Shown: piece after piece, positions 40,934 through 48,190 of the stretch
Layout of the letters: every line of letters begins with the position of its first letter
Position numbering within the stretch: the first letter of the stretch is position 1
Assembly (NCBI RefSeq): GCF_014211915.1
Contig: NZ_CP060039.1
Span: 1,674,001-1,738,000 of the forward strand
From: Burkholderia cenocepacia
GTDB lineage: Bacteria; Pseudomonadota; Gammaproteobacteria; Burkholderiales; Burkholderiaceae
DNA length: 64,000 bases
Direction of reading: 5' to 3'
Notes under the pieces: generated by a model
The model's database searches: none
What the model was told of the DNA's origin: nothing
Seen by the model: the letters and a program-made list of their open reading frames with translations, nothing else
Translations under genes and position numbers: made by a program

Positions 40934-40948
40934 GATGCGGAGATAACA

Positions 40949-40964
40949 CTGTATGGATATACAG
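40949..40964. promoter_or_regulatory. LexA (SOS) box
   Basis: CTGTATGGATATACAG, an exact CTGT-N8-ACAG with a strongly palindromic AT-rich core, extended by CA and TT flanks similar to the LexA consensus of beta/gamma-proteobacteria. It sits between the divergent genes at 40933 and 41064. Confidence 0.85.
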
Positions 40965-41063
40965 TTTATCTTGTGCCAAGATGGTGCCGTCAAGTCTCAA
41001 AAATAGGGATCGAGGAGTGGCGCAGTAAGATCTGAAGACGGAGGCCACCGGACGGAGGGTGAT

Positions 41064-41405
41064 ATGTTGCGACCCATGACAGCCGTGCAATCGGCATTCG
41101 TCGACATGTGTATTGCAGATGCCAAATACCATATCCTAAGCCTCATGGAAGTCACGGTCATAGGGTACGAAGCGCGGTGCTACAACGATCTAGCCGGGAA
41201 TATCGTCGTGGGGAAATATGGCTTCTGCGAGCATCAGGTGACGCTCGGCCGAGAATTGTTCCCCGACGCGCCGGGCCAGCCCGAAGGCTCCGGGTTCGAT
41301 GAGGTCTATTACGACATCATCTGTACCGCGCTGGACGAGTGGCTGAGCGGTCCCGTTATACCGCTGGACCAAATTCAATCGCCTCCGGAGTTGGGTTACG
41401 ACTAG
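41064..41405 (+). CDS. Hypothetical phage protein (113 aa)
   Basis: Unknown family. An acidic protein with three cysteines and a C-terminal YYDIICTALDEWLSG helix. GGAGGG lies six bases before ATG, a strong ribosome site. It is divergent from the SOS-box gene, about 100 bp from the box, and 39 bp upstream of the SRAP gene, so the two are probably one operon that may share SOS control. Confidence 0.62.
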   Translation: MLRPMTAVQSAFVDMCIADAKYHILSLMEVTVIGYEARCYNDLAGNIVVGKYGFCEHQVTLGRELFPDAPGQPEGSGFDEVYYDIICTALDEWLSGPVIPLDQIQSPPELGYD

Positions 41406-41444
41406 CCAGATACTGGCATCTCGGACAACCAGAGGACGTGAACT

Positions 41445-42149
41445 GTGTGCACCAACTACGTCGCGCCGGGCGAAGATCCAGGCCTGAGTGAGCTGAAGAT
41501 TGACAGCTTTCATGATCTGTACCGGTGGACGCCGTGGAAGCCGGAGATCTACCAGGACTACGACGCCCCGATCGTCGGTTACGTCGACGGGCAGTTCAAG
41601 CCTCTGATTGCCAGCTTCGGCTTCGTGCCGCGCGCGGTCCAGAAGGAGCGAATTGAAGCGGCAAAGGCGGCCGGCAAGAAGCCCGACATCATGCGTACAC
41701 TGATGAACGTGCGTGATGACAACGTCGGGAAGTCGCGGCTATTCGCTCCAACATGGCGAGCCGGGGGCCGCTGCCTGATCCCGGCCAAATACGTCGTCGA
41801 GCCGTCGTATCCGGAGGCGTATGAAGGCGAGGATGGCAAATGGGTGCTCGGGCCATGCGTGTGGCAGCGCATCAGCGTGATCGATCGCCCCACCATGTGC
41901 GTCGCCGGTATCTGGCAAACGCTGCGTCGCCGGGATGGCGCGGAGCTCAATGCGATGGCGATGCTTACGGTCAACGCTGACGGACACCCCTTGATGTCGC
42001 GAATGCACAAGCCTTTCGACGAGAAGCGCTCGGTCGTGATCCTGCGACCGGACGACTGGGAGGAGTGGCTGACGACGCCGAACATTGAGGCAGCGCGAGC
42101 GATGTTGCAACTCTATCCGGCGGACGAAATGTTCGCAGAACCAAAGTAA
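41445..42149 (+). CDS. SRAP-domain protein (YedK/HMCES family)
   Basis: A 234-aa abasic-site-protecting protein. After Met1 the catalytic Cys2 is present (CTNY). FAPTWRAGGRCLIPAKYVVEP carries the Asn/Glu active region, and MHKPFDEKRSVVIL the conserved His. Family members crosslink covalently to abasic sites in single-stranded DNA. GTG start, required because Cys must be residue 2. Its presence in a prophage fits protection of replicating DNA. Palindrome site 13 overlaps its 3' end. Confidence 0.9.
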   Translation: MCTNYVAPGEDPGLSELKIDSFHDLYRWTPWKPEIYQDYDAPIVGYVDGQFKPLIASFGFVPRAVQKERIEAAKAAGKKPDIMRTLMNVRDDNVGKSRLFAPTWRAGGRCLIPAKYVVEPSYPEAYEGEDGKWVLGPCVWQRISVIDRPTMCVAGIWQTLRRRDGAELNAMAMLTVNADGHPLMSRMHKPFDEKRSVVILRPDDWEEWLTTPNIEAARAMLQLYPADEMFAEPK

Positions 42150-42154
42150 CTTGT
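42142..42154. repeat. 13-bp dispersed palindrome, site 13
   Basis: CAAAGTAACTTGT, 11 of 13, spanning the stop of the SRAP gene. Confidence 0.55.
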
Positions 42155-42360
42155 AATTGCTGAGCCGCCGGAGATTCGTGGAGCGCGCCCGTCCCTTGAC
42201 GGGACAGGGCATGTGACTGGATGGTAAGTACCGTTCGTTCGGTTGAGCTACCACATTCGTTTATTATTGTGTGCTATAGCGCTTACGCGCCTGAAGCGCA
42301 TGTTCGAATACTTCGGGTGCCAATCAAAAGACAGCATCGCACCTCCGGCTACACTAATCC

Positions 42361-44457
42361 GTGAAAACCGAATTCCGAATATATATCCCGCGATCTCTGG
42401 CGCCCGATCTCGCGGCTCGCGCACGCATTCGCCGTGAGGCATTGGGAAAGTCGGTGTCGGAAATGGCGGCGCTTGTCGATGTTACGCCGCCGACGATTGC
42501 TCGATGGGAATCGGGTGATTTGCCTGCCAGCATGACGCCGATTCGAATCGAGGCATGGGAAGCTGCGCTGCAAGTACCCGTCGGATGGCTCCTGTCACCG
42601 GATGGAAAGCTCGTCTCTGACATTGTTTTTGCAGAGTCCGATCGCGTCTCCATTACGGCATCAGTTCAATCTGACCGAGTGTTCATTCCGACGGACGCTA
42701 GCCATGCATTGGGTTTACGTGCGCACGCACGTCGGCGCAAGCTTGGGCTGACGCGGGCGCAAGTTGGCGAGGCGGCCGGCATATCCATACAAACTTTGCT
42801 CAAGTGGGAAAAAGGAGAGCTTCCCCGTACGATTCACATCGACCGCCTGCACGCATGGGAGACGGCTCTCGCGCTACCTGCTGGATGGCTCCTTGCGCCC
42901 GGCGGCGAAGAGCCGATGATTCCTGCGAGCAACCGACAACGGGTGACTATTGTTGCCGATACCATAAGCGATGCGATCCGCCAAGTTGCGATCTGCCTTG
43001 CTACGCGAGGACGGAATCTCGCCTTTCCCGATCGGCAGATAGGCTCGGGCGCACAGCGCGATGCGGATCTTTTTGCATGTCGCTATGGCGTAAGCGGTGC
43101 AGAAGGCAATACGCTAAACGAACTTGCTGCTCCGCTCGGAATCACCAGAGAGCGCGTGCGTCAGATTATCGAGAAATTGATCGAGAAATCTTCGCAGTTT
43201 GAATTTGATATTCCGGTGCTCGACGCCTTGGTACTTCAGTGCACCCCTCATTTGCCCTGTCCAGTGTCCTTGCTGAATAGCCAACTGCGTACTCAACTGG
43301 GCGAATATCTGACGCTGGAGGGCGCAAGCGCTTTTGCCAATGACCTGCTTGGAAAACGCATCGTTCGAATAAGCGAGCCGATTGCTCAACCCGGCGGATT
43401 GCGCGTCGATTTATGGGCGTATGGTCTGAGCGAGGATGACGTCACACTTGCCGACGACGTCAAGGCGGTGCGTAGCGTTGCATATGCGATGATCCGCTCC
43501 TGCGGCGTGGCTCACCTTCCTACGGTTGCTGGCACCGCGTTACTCGCGCATGGACGCGACTATACGAGTGTCACCAATATGCTGGAGTCGGTAGAGGGCT
43601 TTGAGTGGCTTGATGCTGACAGGTCTTGGTTCTGGTTTGGGTCGGAGAAACCCAGCCACAATATTATTCTGAGCGTCGCCCGGAAGATCTTCGCTGTCGC
43701 GCGCGGACGAGTCGACATCGATGACCTGCTGGCCGCGATCATGCGATTCCGGAGCCGCACAGCGACGGTGGAGTTCGATCGTGATCGCACGCTCATGCTC
43801 ATTCCGCCGATCCATATAGCGCGTGCAGTTCTCGAGCGAGTTACGTGGCTTCATGTTGTCCAGCATGACGATTATCGGGCAAACACTACGCTGAGCCCCG
43901 CCGTGGAACTATCGGAGACAGAGTTGCGCTTAGTTGCAGCGTTGGAGGCGAGGGACGGCGTGGCCAGTCGTTTTGAGCTGAGATCGGCGCTTCCCGATAT
44001 CAAATTGATTACGTTCTCGGCGGCCCTTATGACGACTCCGGTTGTACGCCTGGTCAGCCACGGCATTTACGCCATCATAGGAAGACCCGTCTCCCCAACC
44101 GCTTTTACACGCGCTACGTCGCCACGTGAGGGAGCGCCCAACCGGATTGAAGTACGTCGTCACTCCGACGGAAGCGTGAGCTTTCCTTACGTCGTTACCG
44201 AGTTCGCCGTAGAGAGTAAGGTTTGTGTCATACCGGCGGCCGCTGTACCGCACGTTCCTGAGGGCCAATATAGCGTGCGAGATTCTACGTCGACCGTTGA
44301 CTGCGTCAATCGCTCGTCGGGAGCGACAGTCCTTAATCGTCTGGTACAAGCGATGCTTACGCAAGGGTACGACTCTGGTGACGTCGTACGCATCATGATC
44401 CATCCGGGATGCCGAATTATCGAACTAGCGCCAGATGACGGGACGATGGTGGCATAG
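42361..44457 (+). CDS. Large multi-HTH protein with sigma-70 region-4-like motif
   Basis: A 698-aa protein of unrecognised family. Two XRE-type helix-turn-helices lie near residues 20-60 (KSVSEMAALVDVTPPTIARW) and 125-165 (GLTRAQVGEAAGISIQTLLK), each followed by a similar HAWETALALPAGWLL-type segment, so the N-terminus is duplicated. Near 250-285, NTLNELAAPLGITRERVRQI is the classic sigma region-4 signature. The remaining 400 residues may hold winged helices. It starts with GTG and no clear ribosome site. Base composition is AT-richer than phage core, suggesting transfer. Probably a transcriptional or defence regulator. Confidence 0.7.
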   Translation: MKTEFRIYIPRSLAPDLAARARIRREALGKSVSEMAALVDVTPPTIARWESGDLPASMTPIRIEAWEAALQVPVGWLLSPDGKLVSDIVFAESDRVSITASVQSDRVFIPTDASHALGLRAHARRRKLGLTRAQVGEAAGISIQTLLKWEKGELPRTIHIDRLHAWETALALPAGWLLAPGGEEPMIPASNRQRVTIVADTISDAIRQVAICLATRGRNLAFPDRQIGSGAQRDADLFACRYGVSGAEGNTLNELAAPLGITRERVRQIIEKLIEKSSQFEFDIPVLDALVLQCTPHLPCPVSLLNSQLRTQLGEYLTLEGASAFANDLLGKRIVRISEPIAQPGGLRVDLWAYGLSEDDVTLADDVKAVRSVAYAMIRSCGVAHLPTVAGTALLAHGRDYTSVTNMLESVEGFEWLDADRSWFWFGSEKPSHNIILSVARKIFAVARGRVDIDDLLAAIMRFRSRTATVEFDRDRTLMLIPPIHIARAVLERVTWLHVVQHDDYRANTTLSPAVELSETELRLVAALEARDGVASRFELRSALPDIKLITFSAALMTTPVVRLVSHGIYAIIGRPVSPTAFTRATSPREGAPNRIEVRRHSDGSVSFPYVVTEFAVESKVCVIPAAAVPHVPEGQYSVRDSTSTVDCVNRSSGATVLNRLVQAMLTQGYDSGDVVRIMIHPGCRIIELAPDDGTMVA

Positions 44458-44589
44458 GTACTTTTTGGGTGCGCACCACTCCGAATGACCGCTTTAATTC
44501 GTTTAGCCGGTGGCGAGTCGGCTGCTGCCTCTTCAACGGTTTGGTTTGGGTGCGGTAGCCGGCGGCGAAGCTGCCGTTGCACCTCCTGA

Positions 44590-44898
44590 TTACGGGCAGC
44601 CTGGTCGTCCAAGTGCAAGCAGTAGGGGAGTGATGTGCTCCATGAGCTGGCCGAGGTACCGGTCTCGGGCCGTCGGCTCGGTCGACAGTATCCGGGCAAC
44701 CTGCTCGATCTGGTTCTCGATCTCCCGTAGGACTGTCTGCGGATCTCTGTGGGCGACGCACAGCCCCTCCAGTACCATTTGATATGCGTCGAGGCAATGC
44801 ATCAATCTGACCACCTCCTCAGAGACAATTTCCAGTTCGTCGCTCAGCGATATCGCGAAGCGTCTCAGATCGGCGACGTCGTTTGATCCTTTGCTCAT
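44590..44898 (-). CDS. Hypothetical coiled-coil protein (102 aa)
   Basis: A helical, acidic protein (LSDELEIVSEEVVRLMHCLD, then VLREIENQIEQVARIL), probably a coiled-coil dimer. ATG at 44898 follows GGAGAG; the frame open to 44925 lacks support. Unknown function. It converges with the 698-aa gene. Confidence 0.55.
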   Translation of the reverse strand: MSKGSNDVADLRRFAISLSDELEIVSEEVVRLMHCLDAYQMVLEGLCVAHRDPQTVLREIENQIEQVARILSTEPTARDRYLGQLMEHITPLLLALGRPGCP

Positions 44899-44966
44899 TG
44901 GACTCTCCACCCGCTGGAAAGACACCGGGTGCGAACCATCATCTCATTGGTCGTCGCGTGGGCCAA

Positions 44967-44979
44967 CCTAGTTACTTTG
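44967..44979. repeat. 13-bp dispersed palindrome, site 14 (degenerate)
   Basis: CCTAGTTACTTTG, 11 of 13, intergenic, upstream of the 44898 gene. Last copy before the right-end cargo. Confidence 0.5.
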
Positions 44980-45047
44980 GGAGGAGCGACCGCTGGCGGA
45001 CCCATCCGAGTCTCGAATCAGTGCCAGTATTGACGCTTAGAAGCACA

Positions 45048-45072
45048 AAAGCCCGCTACGAGCGGGCTTTTT
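45048..45072. terminator. Strong bidirectional terminator
   Basis: Perfect 10-bp stem (AAAGCCCGCT/AGCGGGCTTT) with an ACG loop and T-run on the plus side, A-run on the other. It separates phage genes from the HxlR/NmrA cargo. Confidence 0.85.
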
Positions 45073-45371
45073 CAAGTGCTACAAATTTGCTACAGCAAGG
45101 GGCGGAAGCCTTGCTGGACAAGCCTTGCGCTTGTCATTCCATCCCCTGAACTACGGGGTGGCATACCCTGGCCGAGATGACCGATGCTGTCCGTTTTCGG
45201 CCACTTGCGGTCGTTCGACAGCGCTCTCGGGCGGACATTCGAACGTCAGTTCCGCTCAGCTACCAGACTCGCCCTGTCGAAATGTACCGTCCTGCTTCGG
45301 TGGCCCAATTGAGAGACGCCAATCTTTCTCTCCGCCAGGGAAGTCGGGGTTGCCAATCAACAACCGGCAAC

Positions 45372-45785
45372 CTACGAGTTCGCGTCGCGGTGCTGGCTGT
45401 CGAAACTCCGCCTCGCTTCTCGGAAGCGGTCCGCATTCTCGACGATCCAGGTCCACAGCGGGACCATGCGAACGAGCAGGTCCATGCCCGTGTCGGATAA
45501 CTCGTATTCGACTCGAGGAGGCACTTCGTCGAAATCGTGACGGAGCACCAGGCCGTCACGTTCCAGTTGTCGTAACGTGCGCGTCAACATCCGCTGAGTC
45601 ACCCCGTGCATGCGCCTGCCGATTTCGGCATGGCGCAGCCTGCCGTACACCCCGAGCGTATGGATGACACCGAGCGACCAACGACTTCCGGCGTGTGCGA
45701 GCACCTCTCGCCGGAGCCCGTCATCATCGTCTCGCAGGCCGTCGCACACGGTCTGCGAATATTGGAGAAGTTCGTCTCGATCCAA
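45372..45785 (-). CDS. HxlR-family transcriptional regulator
   Basis: A 137-aa winged-helix regulator. AGSRWSLGVIHTLGVYGRLRHAEIG and TQRMLTRTLRQLERDGLV with the wing VPPRVEYELSDTG are diagnostic. HxlR proteins often sense quinones or aldehydes through cysteines; here one Cys lies near residue 14. Divergent from the NmrA-like reductase, which it probably controls from the 93-bp intergenic region. Confidence 0.92.
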   Translation of the reverse strand: MDRDELLQYSQTVCDGLRDDDDGLRREVLAHAGSRWSLGVIHTLGVYGRLRHAEIGRRMHGVTQRMLTRTLRQLERDGLVLRHDFDEVPPRVEYELSDTGMDLLVRMVPLWTWIVENADRFREARRSFDSQHRDANS

Positions 45786-45878
45786 CTATCTGACTCCCAG
45801 TATCACGCATGTACCTTCTTTCATACACGTCCATGCACCGCTAGACTGCGTGCAACGCATCCCTCAGCAGGCAAGACG

Positions 45879-46832
45879 ATGAACCAAACAGATCCTAACG
45901 CTACGTCTCAAAACATTCTCGTGCTCGGTGCCGGCGAACTCGGCCTCCCCGTGCTACGCAATCTTGCGCGTCGAGCGCAGGACATCGCAGGCGCGAAGAT
46001 CAGCGTGCTACTGCGCGCGAGCGCCGTCGAGTCCAGCGCACCGGCCAAGCGGCATGATATCGCGGAGATTCGAGATCTCGGGATCGAGATCGTCGTAGGC
46101 GATTTCGTGAAAAGCTCCATCGATGAGCTTGCCGCCTTGTTCGCGCGATACGACACGGTAATCGGTTGCGCGGGCATTACAGCCGGAATCGACACGCCGA
46201 TGAAGTTGGCGCGAGCTGCGTTGCAGGCGGGCATCCCGCGGTACTTCCCGTGGCAGTTCGGGGTTGATTTCGACGTGATCGGCCGCGGCAGTCCGCAGGA
46301 CATCTTCGACGCACAGCTGGACGTGCGCGAGTTCCTGCGCAGTCAGCACAAGACCGAGTGGGTCATCATCTCGACCGGCATGTTCATGAGCTACCTGTTC
46401 GAGCCGGAATTCGGTGTCGTGGACCTGCAGAACGACGCAGTCCACGCGCTGGGCAGCCTCGACACCGCCGTGACGCTGACTACGCCCGATGATATCGGTG
46501 CGCTGACCGCCGCGATCGTGTTCGCCCAACCCCGTATCCGGAACGAGATCGTGTATCTGGCCGGCGACACCGTGACTTACGCGGAGGTTGCCGACAAGCT
46601 GCAGGCGGGCCTCGGCCGGCCGTTCAGCCGTTCCGTATGGAGCGAGCAGTATTTGCTGGATGAGCTGGCGCGCGACCCGAACAATATGATGCGCAAGTAT
46701 CGTGCGGCTTTTGCTCAAGGGCGAGGTGTCGCATGGGACAAGAGTGGGACGTTCAACCAACGCCACGCCATTCCGGTCACCGACGTGGCATCGTGGATCA
46801 ATGCAAACCTTGTTTCGGGCCGCGGCGAGTAA
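45879..46832 (+). CDS. NmrA-like NAD(P)-binding reductase
   Basis: A 317-aa atypical short-chain dehydrogenase (isoflavone/aromatic-alcohol reductase-like). The dinucleotide-binding motif is LVLGAGELGLPVLRNLA (GxGxxG type). FPWQFGVDFD follows the active-site region. ATG at 45879 matches the family start. It lies inside attR with its HxlR regulator as a metabolic cargo pair, possibly giving the lysogen protection against an electrophile or quinone; the substrate is unknown. Confidence 0.85.
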   Translation: MNQTDPNATSQNILVLGAGELGLPVLRNLARRAQDIAGAKISVLLRASAVESSAPAKRHDIAEIRDLGIEIVVGDFVKSSIDELAALFARYDTVIGCAGITAGIDTPMKLARAALQAGIPRYFPWQFGVDFDVIGRGSPQDIFDAQLDVREFLRSQHKTEWVIISTGMFMSYLFEPEFGVVDLQNDAVHALGSLDTAVTLTTPDDIGALTAAIVFAQPRIRNEIVYLAGDTVTYAEVADKLQAGLGRPFSRSVWSEQYLLDELARDPNNMMRKYRAAFAQGRGVAWDKSGTFNQRHAIPVTDVASWINANLVSGRGE

Positions 46833-47183
46833 TCGTGAGCCCCGCCATCTAGGCAAACCGTATCGAGGATCGTTCCCCCGAGCAGAAAGCCCGCCCCCGG
46901 CCAAAGGGCGCGGGCTCCTGTTTTCCGCACTGACTTCAGCCGAATTCTGCTCGGCGAAGTCTGCGTGTGAAAACGATGTGGCGGCTGGCGGAAGTTGCTT
47001 GTTAGCGGTCGTTGGCGACGCGGAGGATTAGATGACGGGTTAGGGTCGAAATTGGCCCTTTGTGTCAGTTCGCTCGGCCGACCGCACGACGTTTTCGCTC
47101 GGCTCAAGAGTTGATGCGCCCGACAGAGCGGTCAATGTCGATGGCTAATATCCGCAACGTATTGATTTAATTAATTAAGTGAT
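46833..47183. other. Non-coding right arm of the prophage
   Basis: No gene seen. It holds a terminator for the reductase at 46888 and an AT-rich stretch next to attR (ATTGATTTAATTAATTAAG, 47161-47179) that could be a bendable integrase/IHF region. Confidence 0.6.
46888..46925 (+). terminator. Terminator after the NmrA-like gene
   Basis: AGCCCGC/GCGGGCT stem with a 15-base GC-rich loop, followed by CCTGTTTTCC. Moderate quality. Confidence 0.6.
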
Positions 47184-47231
47184 GGCCTGCAAAGCCGTTT
47201 AGGCCGGTTCGACTCCGGCTCGCGCCTCCAG
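47184..47231 (+). repeat. attR, right attachment core
   Basis: An exact 48-bp copy of 1578-1625: the tRNA-Cys 3' half without the 5' half. It marks the right boundary. The sequences just beyond it resemble those just inside attL, see the fossil prophage. Confidence 0.95.
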
Positions 47232-47263
47232 AAAAAGCCCGCTTCGGCGGGGCTTTTCTTTTT
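47232..47263 (+). terminator. Terminator-like hairpin after attR
   Basis: GCCCGC/GCGGGGC stem with TTCG loop and T-rich tail, in the same relative position as the hairpin at 1636 after attL. Confidence 0.65.
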
Positions 47264-47287
47264 CTGCATCGCTTTCACCCGTGTAAG

Positions 47288-47316
47288 AAAGTTGCCCAGA
47301 GTGGTACAAAGTCGTC
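47288..47316 (+). repeat. Second pair of integrase arm-type repeats (fossil)
   Basis: AAAGTTGCC (47288-47296) and AAAGTCGTC (47308-47316), 20 bp apart, in a block (47267-47337) that aligns with 1681-1742 at high identity. Since it lies outside the prophage, it must come from an earlier element with a related integrase. Confidence 0.65.
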
Positions 47317-47365
47317 TTCAACGCCTCAAGAAGCAGGTGCGCCGACTATTCGCCACAAGTTCGGC

Positions 47366-47560
47366 GTCCATCGACGAAGAGGCCGCGCCGTGGCGCCGTC
47401 CGGGAGGGCTCGTGGGTGCGTTCCGCCCAGCTACTACACGGAGCGGCACGGCGGGTCTGGCCGTCGAGTCCCGGAGATTGCGACCGGCTTTCCCGACGCG
47501 CGGGCCGGCTGATGGGCGGACTCGATCATCTGGTGCCAAATCGCAAATATTTGAAACTGG
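47366..47560 (+). pseudogene. Remnant of phage baseplate genes V and W
   Basis: 47366-47490 aligns with the gpV gene around 23200-23335 (shared blocks GCTACTACACGGAGC and CACGGCGGGTC). 47490-47560 aligns with the gpW start around 23975-24040 (CGGGCCG-CTGAT-GGCGGA, CATCTGGTGC). About 600 bp between them is missing and the frames are broken. A decayed piece of a second, related prophage. Confidence 0.75.
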
Positions 47561-47811
47561 CGGGGATCTTGATGGGCGATGCAGATCTGGCGCGCCCCAC
47601 ACATTCTCTCGGAAGCGCAATTTCCTCACGTCATTTAATAATCCGGGAGGAGGGGCGAGCGGCAGCGGGTTGTCGGCGCTTCACGTTCGATAGACCCGGG
47701 CCGTTTCCGGTTTCGGTCAGTTTGGTACTGCACATGTAAATGGGCCAGGCCGGTTTCGTATGCGAAGTCACGTCCGGCTTGGCTGTGCACGATGAGTGGT
47801 GAGGAGCGCGG

Positions 47812-48033
47812 CGCATATCGAATCCGGATGGTTCGTTTGCCGGTGTCGCACTGATTGCCATCAACCTCGAATATTTCCACAAGCTGTTCGCAGGGTCGTC
47901 ATTGGGACAACACGGCTCGATATCGCTGATCGGCAAGGACGGCATCATGGTCATGCGGCAGCCGTACGACGTCCGGACCATCGGTCGCGATATCGGCAAA
48001 GCCGCAACCTTTCAGCGCTTTCGGGTGGAGGCG
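47812..48033 (+). pseudogene. Fragment of a Cache-domain sensor (diguanylate cyclase-like)
   Basis: An open stretch reading ISNPDGSFAGVALIAINLEY, FHKLFAGSSLGQHGSISLI and GKDGIMVMRQP, typical of the periplasmic dCache domain of membrane diguanylate cyclases. It lacks a start, membrane helices and a GGDEF domain, and runs out at a stop at 48076. Chromosomal gene debris or cargo of the decayed element. Confidence 0.65.
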
Positions 48034-48036
48034 CTT

Positions 48037-48049
48037 CAAAGTTGCTTTG
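48037..48049. repeat. 13-bp palindrome beyond attR (site 15)
   Basis: CAAAGTTGCTTTG, full match, just after the Cache fragment and outside the present prophage. It supports the idea that the fossil element carried the same motif. Confidence 0.7.
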
Positions 48050-48190
48050 GGTTCCGGTGTGTCGGTGCGTCTATTTAGACTCACGATTCCATGACGAATC
48101 GTTGCGCGCGAAATTTGGCAGGAAGCCATTTCGAACGGGAACATACGATGCTGCTTGCCGGCATCTTTGAATCGCCTTTCGGAGATCGAT

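Larger units (their letters stand above)
44899..45371. other. Non-coding stretch with terminator and palindrome site 14
   Basis: No gene is convincing; several short frames overlap. It contains the degenerate palindrome at 44967, a strong terminator at 45048, and a segment (45175-45360) that looks like decayed coding sequence but could not be assigned. Confidence 0.5.
1578..47231. mobile_element. Temperate myovirus-like prophage in tRNA-Cys
   Basis: A 45.6-kb element bounded by 48-bp att repeats, with the integrase next to attL. All modules expected of a functional temperate phage are present: integration/excision, repressor, replication, packaging, head, contractile tail, fibres, lysis. No frameshift or stop was seen in the core genes, except a probable programmed frameshift in the tail chaperone. 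The head is lambda-type and the tail P2-type. Cargo is concentrated at 12.9-14.5 kb and 37.6-46.8 kb. Inference: probably inducible. Confidence 0.95.

Noticed and set aside
42185..42210. Hairpin CCGTC/GACGG after the SRAP gene as a terminator
   Set aside because: Short stem and no T-run; not strong enough to call.
47184..47231. A second tRNA-Cys gene at attR
   Set aside because: Only the 3' half is present; there is no 5' acceptor or D-arm, so it is the duplicated attachment core.
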